This document shows, in pieces, positions 22,156 to 35,753 of a DNA stretch of 64,000 bases. The position numbers and the translations under genes are program-made. The first letter of the stretch is position 1. Each line of letters starts with the position of its first letter. This DNA is from Apium graveolens. Taxonomy: Eukaryota > Streptophyta > Magnoliopsida > Apiales > Apiaceae. Location: contig NC_133653.1 of assembly GCF_009905375.1 (NCBI RefSeq), positions 64,391,414 through 64,455,413 of the forward strand, given 5' to 3'. The notes beneath the pieces are model-generated. The model was not told where the DNA came from, ran no database searches, and saw only the letters and a program-made list of their open reading frames with translations.

Positions 22156-22395
22156 TGTTGGGAATATGTTGTATATTTGATGATTACAATAACAAAACAC
22201 CTTAGTAGATTTAACTTAGTGAAAAATGTAGCACCCGACGGATGATCAATTATAGTCCCGACGGATGATTCAATATAGTCCCGACGGATGACTAATTGAT
22301 ATCCATCAGGTAAGTAGCTTATGTAACAATAAGTCATGTAGCACATTTCTGCAAACATCTTTGTATAGATTCTGTAGTAGCATATAAGTCATGTT
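22156..22395 (+). repeat. Element B 3' LTR, left piece
   Basis: TGTTGGGAATATG start, followed by the U3 module cluster near 22230-22320. The piece is interrupted after ATGTT (22391-22395) by element F and continues at 35156. One base of the inverted module pair has changed compared with the 5' LTR (CATCAGG instead of CATCGGG). Confidence 0.92.
22391..22395 (+). other. Target-site duplication ATGTT, left copy (element F)
   Basis: ATGTT stands before the F 5' LTR and after its 3' LTR (35151-35155). The uninterrupted site is visible in the B 5' LTR near 3166-3172. Confidence 0.92.
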
Positions 22396-25300
22396 TGTAA
22401 TATCCGGGATATCGCGTGTAATTATTTTATCAATAAATGATTTTTATGTAAATATTGTGTGAATTTTGGTGAATTATCTGTTGATTGATAATAATATTTA
22501 GATGTATATATGTGATAAAATGTGAGTTTGTTAATTTTATGATGTCCAGAATAAAATATAGATAATTAAGGTATTTTTCTGGTAATTTTTGGAGTATTAT
22601 ATGATTTTATATTGATTTATGAATTTATTAATTATTTTCTGAATAATTACGAAATTATTTTAAAAAGCCGAGAATATTCCAACCTCAACCATTTTTACGT
22701 TTTTACAACCCGAAACTCTTCTGAAAACTCTTTCCTAACCTAATCTGGTACTTCCGGACATTTTCCGTGTTTTGACATTTTCAATCCGGATTACGGTTTG
22801 ACCCGTGCGTGTCCCGGGGCACAATTTTTGATACGATAATTATTTCGATATATCAACAAAACCCGTATTCTCGAAAGACGGGATAGAATTATATTATTTT
22901 CGTATAAAGTTTTTTATAAAAGGCCCAGTTGGGATAATTATCCAATACGGGTATCAAATCGGATCGTTATTGCAGTTACTTAGCGGCTAAGCAACTATTT
23001 TATTGATCCAATACGATCCAAAACGAACTAATATTCCGTAAATATAAATAGCCTATTTATTATTTCATTTTATTCGTTTATTCATTTGCAACCAGTATGA
23101 ACGCAGTAAATACAGAGAAAAACCCTAGAAACCGATACGTTCCTGAGAATCAAACGCACAAACGAGGACGTTACCGAATTCCGATTCAAGCGTACAATAT
23201 ATCAAAACGAAGCTCTCGAAATATAGAATCATAATCAATCATCAAATCAAACCCAGAAACATCAGGTAAACTTCTGTCTAATTGTTTTAATTTGAATTTA
23301 TAATGAATTTAAATATGAAAATTTGATTTTGATGTTGTTGATGTGATTTGATGTTATAATCATGTAGATAATATTTTTATGATCATTTTGGTATATAATA
23401 TGTCAGATTTTGAGCTTTGCATCATGTAGAAAAGTGGCTTTGATTCTCGGATATGAAAATTAGGGTTTATATTCAAGAATAATTTCAATTAAAAATGGGA
23501 ACTTTCGATTTATAGATTTTGGGTAAAAACTAAGGCCACCAGTGAATAGATCGTTTAAAAATGATTCGTTTCATATATGTAAGTTCGGTGTTGGCTTCCT
23601 GGATTGAATCGCCGGAAAAGCTCGAAAACCCGGCCGGTTTTAATGGCGTTTCGCCGGAAAACACGGGCCTGGGGTTATAAATAAGAACAGAGTGCAGCCC
23701 TGTATTTCTGGGAAGTTCAGAAACTTGTTGGTATAACGAACTGAAGCAAACGACGACTGAAACGGCCTGAATTAGTCTCGACGGATTATTTTCCGGTCGG
23801 CTGTTCTTCAGGGATTAGGGCGACCCGTTCCGATCAGTTTCGACCCGGGATGAAACCCGGTTTCAATCCACCTTCCCCTAAATCATAAATCAGACACTCT
23901 TTCTGATTTTTTTTATTTTAAAATTATTTTTTAAATTCTGTATTTATAAAAATTCATTTTAATTTCTAATTCCTATATAATTCTGAAAAATTATTTTTAA
24001 TTCTAAAATAAATCTTAATTATTTAATTAATTAATTTTAGTTGATAATTAATTATTTAATTTATTAATTAATTTAAATATTAATTGATTAATTAATTTAA
24101 TTAGTTATTAATTAAATTTAATTGATTATTTAATTAGATTTAATTATTTATTTTTGATTTAAAAATTTTGAAAAATAGTTTCGAGCTTTAAAATAATATT
24201 TTAAATTATTTTCAAGGCTCGATAATTATTATAAAATTATTTTTAAAGTCAAATTTGGGAGTTCGAACCCTATTATTTAATTATAAAATGATTCGGAATC
24301 CAATTTTAATTTCAAAAAATGTTCGAAAATTCATATTAAATACCGGGAAAATCATTTTGACCCCGAATCTTCTTTGAAAAATTATTTGGATTGAATAACT
24401 TACGTGCTATGTGTTATATGTGACCTGATTGCTGTATAAAATGATTGTTTATGCATTGTTTGACTGTTTTAGCTGTAACTTTTAATCCGTACATCGGATT
24501 TGGGTGAAACGAAGGGTAGATAGAAGCTTGTATCGAATCAAATGAGTTGAGAAATAGTGTTGATGAATATATGTGATGTTTAACAGAGGAAGCGAGATGT
24601 AGAAAAGGAAAGCAAGTGGTTAGAGAGTGGGAACCAATTGACAAGTGTTAGTGAAGTAAAAGCGAATTGATAAGGCAAGTGTCCCTGGACTTTCTTGTAC
24701 TATACTTGTGAATACTTTTGAACTCTTTTGATTACGTTGCAATTATTCCCAATAATTCCTATTCTATATTGCAAGTACCTTGAAGTACTTAACCCTAACC
24801 CTGATTCTTATTGATATTGAGCAATAAGCCTTGTTCTTTGTAAACTATTGATTGTTGAATTCTCAAATACAAATTACACCTATATGATACTACTTCCCAA
24901 ACACATATACACCACGCATTGATTCTTGATACTGAATTGCTTGATATACCAACCCTTTTGCTTTTTTCAACAGAAGACCACTCCTTGTAACCCTTGATCC
25001 ATTGGTCTTCTACTTTTGATTCCTCCTTTGATTGAAAGCCAATTCTTATGATTCCATTGTTATACCTACTTGGAAATCTTGAATCACCTTACACTTCGAG
25101 ATAAAGATTGTTTATGATTCAGTTATTGATTTACATTGTTTATCATATTGTTATTCTAGAATTGGATTATTTTCAAATACGGACCAGATTCATGGTCGGA
25201 CCAGATTCGTGGTTAAAGTAGGCCAATATGTGCCTTGGATCCAGTATATAGAGCAAAGTTGGGAACCTTGCTCGGGGTTAGTGCGTGACTGATCAGCAGC

Positions 25301-25814
25301 CTAACCTTGGTTTTTAAAATAAAAGTGAATATCCAATTCTAATCATTGCTTATCAGTAAACTTGATTTCTTATATCATTTCAGTTGATCATTGTTAATCT
25401 CAGTTACCATCATTGTGACTTGCTGAGCTAGTTAGCTCACTCTTTCAAATCTGTTTTATACTCTTTTCCAATGAAAAAGGAAACTGGTGGTAGCGAGGAT
25501 CCCCAGACAAGTATGCGAGCTAGGTATCCAGGTTTAATGGAATAGACTAGCAGATGATGTTTGGCTTGGTTGTGTTAATAGTTTGTAATAAAGTTTGAAC
25601 TTCAGTTGTAAGATAAAATAAGTTGGGATTTGGAACGTTTGTAATATAAATAAGGTTGTGGCTTGTGGACATACTTTAAACTACGTCGATCCGTGGATTA
25701 TGGTAAGTAGGGTCATTTTATATACATATTATTATATTCATAATAGGTTTAATATGGTGTGTGTGTGTGTGTTGTGGGTCCCAAACTTCTGACCCGGGTT
25801 TGGAGGGCGTTACA
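22396..25814 (+). repeat. Element F 5' LTR (3419 bp)
   Basis: TGTAATATCCGGG to GAGGGCGTTACA. The LTR has no supported gene. It contains an AT-rich block (23900-24260) made of TTAATTAATT-like runs and a GT microsatellite near 25757-25773. The partner LTR is shorter (3368 bp), chiefly by losses in the AT-rich block. Confidence 0.93.
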
Positions 25815-25817
25815 GTT

Positions 25818-25829
25818 TGGTATCAGAGC
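25818..25829 (+). promoter_or_regulatory. Element F primer-binding site for tRNA-iMet
   Basis: TGGTATCAGAGC, three bases after the LTR end. Confidence 0.9.
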
Positions 25830-27108
25830 TACGGTTTAAAGTCACTACCACAAGCCTAGATTGTCGGGAATGGGTAGAGGGTTAAGATTGGTATTAGGTA
25901 ATAAAGAAATAGAACGTCAAGAAGTTGAATACGACTAAATAGTAGGCTTTAGTATGATTCGTGCCGAGATTTGAGATTTTTATTTAGCAACGTGATTTTC
26001 GGATAGCAGCGATGGCAGATTCCTTATTTCGATATCATCTGAATACTCGGAGCCTTTCGTTGGAGGACCATCATCTGATCCATGTCTGGCTCTTCCACCG
26101 GTGTCAGTTATAATACCTGTTGTGATGGATGCACCAATGCGAACTATTCTACCTCCAAGCGTGAGATTACCTATTCGAGGATCTCCACCTGCGGGTGCAA
26201 CTTAAGATTTTGTTGATCCCATTATAAATCAGATTCTCTCCTTCCTTAATTGTGAACTTTTCAATCTAAACATTGTTTCTTTTCTCAATGATTCTATTGG
26301 GCGATTGGGGCAAACAATGCATATGCGTTGACTATTTGTCTGTGTGACAAAAGGGTCTGGTGGGATGCCACTGAATTATGTGTTGTGAACTATGCAGTAC
26401 TAAGACTGGCCATCTTATGTACTTGTATGGTTGCTCTCAGTCATACCTACATCTTCTTTATTATTCCTTTTCATTCGATTTCCTTGGTTTTAAAATTTCA
26501 TTTGGTATTCCATAATAATGAATTTCTTCAGTAATCTCTAGTATGAGGTTCTTCTTTTAGAACGAGAAGCCCTGTAGGGCACGGATCTGGGAATTACAAC
26601 ACGTTATCAGGACTTTAGATATCAACAGGAATGTGAGAGAATTCTGGAATGAGATTCAGGTGACCCGGAGAGTACTTGAAACTAGACGACAGAGATGATG
26701 TGACGGCTGATATGTGTAAAATAATGTGTGATATGTAAGATCAGACTTTTGGTGGGAATATAAATAAATAAGACTTGCTGACTAATGGATAGACCTGTTG
26801 CACCTTTGCCTTCAATAAATGTTCCGCGCTTGTACCACCAAACTTTGATATACACCGGTACCTTTCCTTTTCAGTATGGTCATCTACTTTACTATACCTA
26901 TTTTATCTTACTGCACCAGATATGAACTTTTGTAATAACATGTACCCTTTCCCTTAACTATTTACATTCTGTAAAGAAGCATGCAATTTACTTAGTTCAA
27001 TGATTGAAAATGTTTTCAAAAAAAAGAGATATTTCTGTTTTACAAAATCTTTTCAGAAAAAGGGATTTGATTTAAAGGCTAAATAAGTTGTTCGATTCTT
27101 TATAGAAA
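25830..27108 (+). other. Element F untranslated leader
   Basis: About 1.3 kb between primer site and gag. No ORF with coding support is seen. It contains a T-rich stretch around 26440-26520 and A-rich stretches near 27010-27065. Confidence 0.6.
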
Positions 27109-28586
27109 ATGCCTCCTAGAAGAAACACCCGTGCTCCCAACCAAAATGAAGAAACCAACAACAACAACAACAACAACAATACCCAAGACAACAATAACCA
27201 GAATATGAATCCAGGTCCCATAGACCCAGCTGTAGCCCAGATTCTTCAGATCTTGACCCAACAGACAGTCCACCTGACTCAACAAAAGCAGAGGCGGACT
27301 AACCCTCAGGTAACCTTTAAGACCTTTCAGACGGTGAACCCACCAGAGTTTAAAGGTTCTGTAGATCCGATTGAGGCAAGGGTCTGGTTGAAGGAGATTG
27401 AGAAGGCATTTGCCTTAGTCAAGGTGAGGGAGGAATAGAAGACGGAGTTTGCAAGTTACTATCTGAAGAATGAAGCCACCTACTGGTGGGAAACTGTTAA
27501 AGTGTTGGAAGGTACTAATGATGTTGCATGGGATGAATTCAAGGAGTTGTTTCTCGAAAAGTATTTTCCTCAGTTTGTTCAGGACCAAATGGAATTAAAA
27601 TTTGTGGAGTTAAAGCAGGGGGTATGTCAGTGACAGATTACGAAAGCAAGTTTGAGGAGTTGTCCAGGTTCGTGCCATCCTATGTGGACACTGATAGGAA
27701 GAACGCTAAGAGGTTTCAGCAAGGACTCAAGCCATGGATTCGTGGGAAGGTGGCCATATTTAAATTGAACACGTATGCAGGGGTTGTGAAGAAAGCTATG
27801 ATTGTAGAGACAGAAAGTGAAATGTCCCGGAAAGAAAAGGAAGGTAAGAAGAGGAAGTTTGAAGGGAATGAAGAACAGTCTCAAGCAGGGAAGTTTCAAA
27901 TTTTCAATCAAAGGAATGGCAAGTTCCAGCCCGGAAGAAATTTTAACAAACAGAATCCAGGAAATGGAGGACAAGGTAACCGTCCGGCCACTGGGAACAA
28001 GCTAACCCACCAGAGGCCAGTTATACCAGATTTCCAAGTATGTGGAAAGAAACATGGTGGAATTTGCAACAAGTTGAATGTGGTCTGCTACAGATGCAAC
28101 CAGAGGGGGCACTATTCAAGGGAGTGTCGTAATCAGCCAGCCAGAGAGCCAGCCAACAAGGATCAGCCTACCAGGAATCAGGCAGGCAAAGTTTTAGCAA
28201 TTGGGTATACCTGTTTCAAGTGCGGAAAGCCAGGACACATAGCAAGGGATTGCAAGGCACCAGTTCCAGTCAATAATACACTGCGAATCATGGGAGCCCC
28301 TCCAGTAGTGAATGAACCTCCCAGAGCTAGAGTTTATGACATGTCTGTGAAAGATGTTATCCTGGACACAGATGTTGTGGCAGGTACGCTTACTATGAAC
28401 TCCTTATGTGCTAAAGTGCTAGTAGATTCAGGAGCAACTCGATCATTTATTTCTCAAGATTTTATTGATAAGTTGAATTGCCCAATTGAATTGTTAAGTG
28501 GGATTATGACGATAGAATTAGCAAATCAAGAGCGTGTATATATGAACCAAGTGTGTAAGAACTGTGAGATTGAGATTTCCTGGTAA
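27109..28586 (+). pseudogene. Element F gag and protease (broken)
   Basis: Starts MPPRRNTRAPNQNEE and runs into an asparagine repeat. The gag core includes the WW-containing stretch (about 27480) and ends in two zinc knuckles (CYRCNQRGHYSREC about 28087-28128, CFKCGKPGHIARDC about 28210-28251). Protease follows with VDSGATRSFIS (about 28420). Breaks: TAG at 27436 in a glutamine position, a one-base frameshift near 27618, and loss of frame near 28570. Retroviral-type aspartic protease would cut the polyprotein inside the particle. Confidence 0.88.
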
Positions 28587-30230
28587 TAAGTTTGACGCTG
28601 ACTTGATACCATTTAAGTTAGGAGAGTTTGATATTATTTTAGGAATGGACTGGCTATCTAAGCATTATGCTCAGATAGACTATCGTAACAAGAAGGTAAT
28701 TTTGAAGACGTCAGATGAGAAGGCGGTAACGTTTAAAGGTCAGAAGCAAGCAAAGAAGTTCTTGATGATGATTCAAGCTAAGAAACTATTACGACAAGGA
28801 TGTGAGCATTTCATTGCCTAGGTGATAGATGGAAGTCAGGAGCCAGCAAAACTGGAAGACATTCCAGTGGTAAATGAATTTCCAGACGTATCTCCAGATG
28901 AACTACCAGGACTTCCTCCAGATAGAGAAATTGAATTTGCAATCGACTTAGCACCTGGAACGGAACCAGTATCTAAGGCCCCATACAGAATGGAGCCAGT
29001 TGAAATGAAGGAGCTAGCAAAGCAATTACAAGAATTATTAGAAAAAGGAGTGATTCGACCCAGCGTATCCACATGGGGTGCACCGGTATTATTTGTTAAG
29101 AAGAAAGACGGAAGCATGAGGCTATGCATCGATTATCGAGAACTTAATAAGCTTACGATCAAGAACAAGTATCCATTACCTCGAATTGACGATTTGTTTG
29201 ACCAACTGAAAGGAGCCAAGTATTTTTCTAAGATTGATTTGAGATCTGGATATCACTAATTGAAAATCAAACCTGAAGATATACCAAAGACAGCTTTCAG
29301 AACAAGGTATAGTCATTACGAATTCTTAGTGATGTCTTTCGGATTGATCAATGCCCCAACAGCATTTATGGACCTAATGAACAGAATTTTCAAGGAATAT
29401 TTGGACAAGTTTGTAATTGTGTTTATCGATGATATTTTGATTTACTTCAAGTCAACGGAAGATCACGCGGAACATTTAAGGACAGCTTTGGAGATTTTGA
29501 GGAAGGAGAAGTTGTATGCAAAGTTTTCAAAGTGTGAATTCTGGTTACAAGAAGTTCAATTCTTAGGGCATGTAGTGAGTTATGAAGGAATCAAAGTGGA
29601 CCCAGCAAAGATTGAAGCTGTTATGAATTGGGAAAGGCCTAAAACACCAACGGAGGTGAGAAGTTTCTTGCGATTAGCGGGATATTATCGAAGATTTGTT
29701 CAATATTTCTCGAAGATTGTGATGCCTAATTTGATAAATCTTACCAGGAAGAGTGAGAAGTTTATATGGAACGAGAAATGCGAAGAAAGTTTTTAAGAAT
29801 TAAAGAAGAGATTGATCACGGCACCTGTTTTGTCACTTCCAGATGATTAAGGGAATTTTGTTATCTATAGTGATGCTTCTCATAAGGGATTAGGTTGTGT
29901 TTTGATGCAGCATTAAAAGTTATTGCATATGTGCCAAGATAACTGAAACCTCTTGAGCAGAAGTATCCTACTCATGACTTGGAACTAATGGAAATAGTAT
30001 TCGCCTTGAAAATTTGGAGACATTACTTATATAGAGAAAAGTGTGAGATCTATATTGATCACAAAAGTTTGAAGTACATATTCATACAAAAGGAGCTCAA
30101 CATGAGACAAAGAAGATGGTTGGAGTTATTCAAGGATTATGATTGCACGATTAACTATCATCCAGGAAAAGCGAATGTGGTGGCAGATGCGTTAAGTAGA
30201 AATGAAAGACTAAACATGCTTTCGATACCT
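28587..30230 (+). pseudogene. Element F reverse transcriptase and RNase H (broken)
   Basis: The end of protease (ILGMDWL, near 28640) is followed by RT: the [18 protein letters not shown] block (29095-29150), KIDLRSGYH (29230), FIDDILIY with the catalytic aspartate pair (about 29425) and the LGHVVS block (29570). RNase H is seen at YSDASHKGLG (29868) and the [12 protein letters not shown] block (30048). Stops at 28819, 29257, 29794, 29848 and 29914-29945 disable it; most replace glutamine codons. The gag-pol polyprotein was probably one frame originally, since most segments join with few shifts. Confidence 0.88.
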
Positions 30231-31745
30231 AAAGAATTATACAGGGAATTTCAAAAGTTGGAATTGGAAGTCAGAATTTGCAAGCCTAGTGAAATAAAGA
30301 TGTATAACATGAAGTTTCAGCCAGAATTACTAAAGAAAATAAGAAAATGCCAAGAGGAAATAATGGATCAGGATATCAATCATTTGGTTGGTGAAGAGCT
30401 ATGCACTCAAAAGGACGATCAGGGTATTCTTAGATTTTCATCCAGAATTTGTATACCACCAATGGCAGAACTGAAGAATGAAATTCTACACGAAGCTCAC
30501 AACTCAAGGTATTCCATTCATCCGGGAAGTACCAAGATGTACAGAGATTTAAAAGAAAATTATTGGTTGCCAGACATGAAGAGAGAAATTGCGGAATGGG
30601 TCAGCAAATGTTATACGTGTCAAAGAGTTAAGGCAGGGCATCAGAGGCCAAGCGGATTATTACAATCATTGGAAATTCCAGAATGGAAGTGAGAGCACAT
30701 TGCGATGGATTTTATAGTTGGATTACCAAGGACGAAAGTGAACCATGATGCTATTTGAGTCATAGTGGACAGACTAACCAAATCAGCTCATTTCTTGCCT
30801 ATTAATGAAAGATTTTCACTGGATAAGTTGGTTCACATGTATTTGAAGGAAATAGTAGTTCGTCACGGAGTCCCTATGTCTATTGTATCTGATCGAGATC
30901 CACGATTCAATTCGAGAATTTGGAGAAGTTTTCAGGAATGCTTGGGAACCAGGTTAAACATGAGTACGGCTTATCACGCGCAGATGGACGACCAAAGTGA
31001 GAGAACAATCCAGACTATTGAAGATATGTTACGTGTTTGTGCTATTGACTTCAAAGGAAATTGGGACGAGCATTTACCCTTAGTGGAGTTTGCTTACAAT
31101 AACAGTTATCATGCTAGTATCGGAATGCCTCCCTATGAAGCTCTTTATGGACGCAAATGTCGATCACTAGTATATTGGGACGAAGTCGGAGAGCGTAAAA
31201 TACTTGGACCTGAATTGGTACAGCAGAGAAAAAAGGTTGTGGAAGTCATCCAGAAAAGGCTAATTGCAGCACAGGATCGTCAAAGAAAGTATGCAGATCA
31301 ATCCAGAAAGGACATGGAATTCGAAGACGGAGATCTAGTGTTATTAAAAGTGTCACCATGGAAAGGACTGTCGAGATTTGGAAAGAAAGGAAAGCTGAGT
31401 CCTAGATACGTCGGACCTTTTGAAATTTTGAAACATGTCGGTAAGGTAGCATACGAATTGGCGTTACCCCCGCACATGAAGCATATTCAGAATATTTTTC
31501 ACGTATCAATGCTTAAGAAGTATAATCCAGATTCTAACCATGTAATCGAGTATGAGCCGATAGAACTTCAGGCAGATTTATCATATGTAGAGAATCCGAT
31601 AGAGATTCTAGAGAAGAGAGAAAAGATATTGAGGAATAAAGTTGTAAAGTTAGTAAAAGTATTGGTGAGAAACCCAAAGGTTGAAGAATCAACCTGGGAA
31701 CTAGAAAGTGATATGCGAGAAAAATACCCTCACTTGTTTACTTAG
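30231..31745 (+). pseudogene. Element F integrase with C-terminal chromodomain-like segment (broken)
   Basis: The zinc finger has histidines in [13 protein letters not shown] (about 30490-30525) and cysteines in CYTCQRVK (30610). The core has an aspartate in AMDFIVGLP (30702), a second in SDRDPRFNS (30888) and a glutamate in QSERTIQT (30995). The C-terminal part has the GPFEIL/VAYELALP block (31415-31470). The last 55 residues (PIEIL...LRNKVVKLVKV...ESTWE...MREKYPHLF) look like an integrase chromodomain, which in chromoviruses directs insertion to chromatin. TGA stops at 30690 and 30757 sit in tryptophan positions. It ends at the TAG at 31743-31745. Confidence 0.86.
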
Positions 31746-31770
31746 GAGATTCTGAGGACAGAATCCTTTT

Positions 31771-31782
31771 AAGGGGGGAAGA
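31771..31782 (+). promoter_or_regulatory. Element F polypurine tract
   Basis: AAGGGGGGAAGA directly before the 3' LTR; primer for plus-strand synthesis. Confidence 0.88.
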
Positions 31783-34700
31783 TGTAATATCCGGGATATC
31801 GCGTGTAATTATTTTATCAATAAATTATTTTTATGTAATTATTATGTGAATTTTGGTGAATTATCTGCTAATTGATAATAATATTTAGATGTATATATGT
31901 GACAAAATGTGAGTGTGTTAAGTTTATTAGGTCCAAAATAAAATATAGATAATTAAGGTATTTTTCTGGTAATTTTTGGAGTATTATATGATTTTATATT
32001 GATTTATGAATTTATTAATTATTTTTTGAATAATTACGAAATTATTTTAAAAAGCCGGGAATCGTCCAACCTCAACCGTTTTTACGTTTTTACAACCCGG
32101 AACTCTTCTGAAAACTCTTTCCTAACCTAATCTGGTAATTCCGGACATTTTCCGTGTTTTGACTTTTTCAATCCGGATTACGGTTTGACCCGTGCATGTC
32201 CCGGCGCACAATTTTTGATACGATAATTGTTTCGATATATCAACAAAACCCGTATTCTCGAAAGACGGGATAGAAATATATTATTTTCGTATAAAGTATT
32301 TTAAAAAAGGCCCAGTTGGGATAATTATCCAATACGGGTATCAAATCGGATCGTTATTGCAGTTACTTAGCGGCAAAACAACTATTTTATTGATCCAATA
32401 CGATCCAAAACGAACTAATATTCCGTAAACATAAATAGCCTATTTATTATTTCATTTTATTCGTTTATTCATTTGCAACCAGTACGAACACAGTAAATAC
32501 AGAGAAAAACCCTAGAAACCGATACGTTCCTCAGAATCAAACGCACGAACGAGGACGTTACCGAACTCCGATTCAAGCGTACAATATATCAAAACGAAGC
32601 TCTCGAAATATAGAATCATAATCAATCATCAAATCAATCCCAGAAATATCAGGTAATCTTCTGTCTAATTATTTTAATTCGAATTTATTATGAATTTAAA
32701 TATGAAAATTTGTTCTTGATGTTGTTTATGTGATTTGATGTTATAATCATGTAGATAATATTTTTATGATCATTTTGGTATATAATGTGTCAGATTTTGA
32801 GCTTTGCATTATGTAGAAAAGTGGTTTTGATTATCGGATATGAAAATTAGGGTTTATATTCAAGAATAATTTCAATTGAAATTGGGAACTTTCGATTTAT
32901 TGATTCTGGGTAAAAACTAATGCCACCAGTGAATAGATCGTTTAAAAACGATTTGTTTCATGTATGTAAGTTCGGTGTTGGCTTCCTGGATTGAATCACC
33001 GGAAAAGCTCGAAAACCCGGCTAGTTTTAATGGCGTTTCGCCGGAAAACACGGGCCCGGGGTTATAAATAAGAACAGAGTGCAGCCCTGCATTTCTGGGA
33101 AGTTCAGGAACTTGTTGGTATAACGAACTGAAGCAAACGACGACTGGATCGGCCTAAATTAGTCTCACCGGATTATTTTTCGGCCGGCTGTTCTTCAGGG
33201 ATTAGGGCGACCCGTTCGGGTCAGTTTCGACCTGGGATGAAACCCGGTTTCAATCCACCTTTCCCCTAAATCAAAAATCAGACACTGTTTCTGATTTCTT
33301 TTATTTTTAAAATTCTGTTTTATTTATAAAAAATTTAATTTCTAAAAATTACTCTTTAATTCTGAAAAATTATTTTTAATTCTAAAATAAATCTTAATTA
33401 ATTAATTAATTAATTTTAGTTGATAATAAATTATTTAATTCGTGAATTAATTTAAATTGATTATTTAATTAGATTTAATTATTTATTTTTGATTTAAAAA
33501 TTTCAAAAAATAGTTTCGAGCTTTAAAATAATATTTTAAATTATTTTCAAGGCTCGATAATTATTATAAAATTATTTTTAAAGTCAAATTTGGGTGTTCG
33601 AACCCTATTATTTAATTATAAAATGATTCGGAGTCCAATTTTAATTCCGAAAAATGTTCGAATATTCGTATTAAATACCGGGAAAATTATTTTGACCCCG
33701 AATCTTTTTTGAAAAATTATTTGGATTGAATATCTTACGTGTTATATGTTATATGTGACCTGATTGTTGTATAAAATGATTGTTTGTGCATTGTTCGACT
33801 GTTTCTGCTGTAACTCTTAATCCGTATGTCGGATTTGGGTGAAACGAAGGGTAGATAGAAGCTTGTATCGAATAGAATGAGTTGAGAAATAGTATTGATG
33901 AATATATGTGATGTTTAACAGAGGAATCGAGATGTAGAAAAAGAAAGCAAGTGGTTAGTGAGTGGGAACCAATTGACAAGTGTTAGTGAAGTAAAAGCGA
34001 ATTGATAAGGTAAGTGTCCCCGAACTTTCTTGTAGTATACTTGTGAATACTTTTGAACTCTTTTGATTATGTTGCAATTATTCCCAGTAATTCCTATTCT
34101 ATATTGCAAGTACCTTGAAGTACTTAACCCTAACCCTGATTCTTATTGATCTTGAGCCATAAGCCTTGTTTTTTGTAAACTATTGATTGTTGAATTCTCA
34201 AATACAAATCACACATATACGATACTACTTTCCAAACACATATATACCACGCATTGATTCTTGATACTGAATTGCTTGATATACCAACCCTTTTGCTTTG
34301 TTCAACAGAAGACCACTCCTTGTAACCCTTGAACCCTGGGTCTTCTACTTTTGATTCCTCCTTTGATTGAAAGCCAATTCTAATGATTCCATTGTTATAC
34401 CTACTTGGAAATCTTGAATCACCTTACACTTCGAGATAAAGATTGTTTATGATTCAGTTATTGATTTACATTATTTATCATATTGTTATTCTGAAATTTG
34501 ATTGTTTTCAAATACAGACCAGATTCGTGGTCGGACCAGATTCGTGGTCAAAATAGGCCAATATGTGCCTTGGATCCAGTATATAGAGCAAAGCTGGGAG
34601 CCTTGCTCGGGGTTAGTGCGTGACTGATCAGCAGCCTAACCTTGGTTTTTAAAATAAAAGTGAATATCCAATTCTAATCATTACTTATCAGTAAACTTGA

Positions 34701-35150
34701 TTTCTTATATCATTTCAGTTGATCATTGTTAATCTCAGTTACCATCATTGTGACTTGCTGAGCAAGTTAGCTCACTCTTGCAAATCTGTTTTATATACTC
34801 TTTTCCAATGAAAAAAGGAAACTGGTGGTAGCGAGGATCCACAGACAAGTGTGCGAGCTAGGTATCCAGGTTGAATAGAATAGACTAGCAGATGATGTTT
34901 GGCTTGGTTGTGTTAATAGTTTGTAATAAAGTTTGAACTTCAGTTGTAAGATAAAATAAGTTGGGATTTGGAACGTTTATAATATAAATAACGTTGTGGG
35001 TTGTGGACATACTTTAAACTACGTCGATCCGTGGATTATGGTAAGTAGGGTCATTTTATATACATATTATTATATTCATAATAGGTTTAATATGGTGTAT
35101 GTGTGTGTTGTGGGTCCCAAACTTCTGACCCGGGTTTGGAGGGCGTTACA
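31783..35150 (+). repeat. Element F 3' LTR (3368 bp)
   Basis: Same ends as the 5' LTR, followed by ATGTT (35151-35155). No gene is supported inside it. Confidence 0.93.
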
Positions 35151-35155
35151 ATGTT

Positions 35156-35717
35156 GACTTTAATTAGATATGCATAATATGTTGATTAAGTGTAAATATA
35201 AGATATCTTGTAATTTTGCATAAGTGAAATGAAGTCAAGTGTCAAATAGCTACCTGACGGATGATCAACAAAGCTACCCGATGGATGATCAACAAGGCAA
35301 CCCGACGGATGACAAGCATGTACCCGACGGATAATCAATTCAAACATCTGTTAACAGTGACAACACAGTCACATGTGTCGAGTGTTTGTAAAAGGAATGT
35401 GGTAGCCTGTTTAACAGGAAATGAAGAACAAAGGAGCATTACCATTTACCTGCAAGATTAAGAAGATTTTCAAAGATGTTGGAATAGAGTAGTGAAGCAG
35501 CATGGAGTTTGACTTGATAGTTTTATTTTATTATCCTGTCTTATTACCACATAAATTTGGTGATATATAAACCAAGTGTATCTAGTAGAACAAATAACTA
35601 AGCAAACACTTTTAGAAGAGAAATAGAAAAAACTGTAATTGTTAAGAATTTCTCTGTAGTTTGTTTGTTAACTTGTAAAGCAGCTGTGAGACAATTTGTT
35701 CTTCACAGAGTTCTTAG

Positions 35718-35753
<36 letters not shown>

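Larger units (their letters stand above)
22396..35150 (+). mobile_element. Element F: Ty3/gypsy chromovirus with 3.4-kb LTRs
   Basis: 12,755 bp: 5' LTR 22396-25814, primer site 25818, long leader, gag-pol 27109-31745, polypurine tract 31771-31782, 3' LTR 31783-35150, flanked by ATGTT. The domain order gag, protease, RT, RNase H, integrase is Ty3/gypsy. A chromodomain-like segment at the C-terminal end and very long LTRs point to the Tekay/Del branch (inferred from architecture). The two LTRs differ by scattered substitutions plus short indels, mostly in the AT-rich stretch near 23900-24170, so insertion was not very recent. Confidence 0.92.

Noticed and set aside
26328..26534. 68-codon hydrophobic ORF in the F leader
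   Set aside because: Not conserved in position with any known gypsy gene; T-rich leader sequence explains its hydrophobic look.
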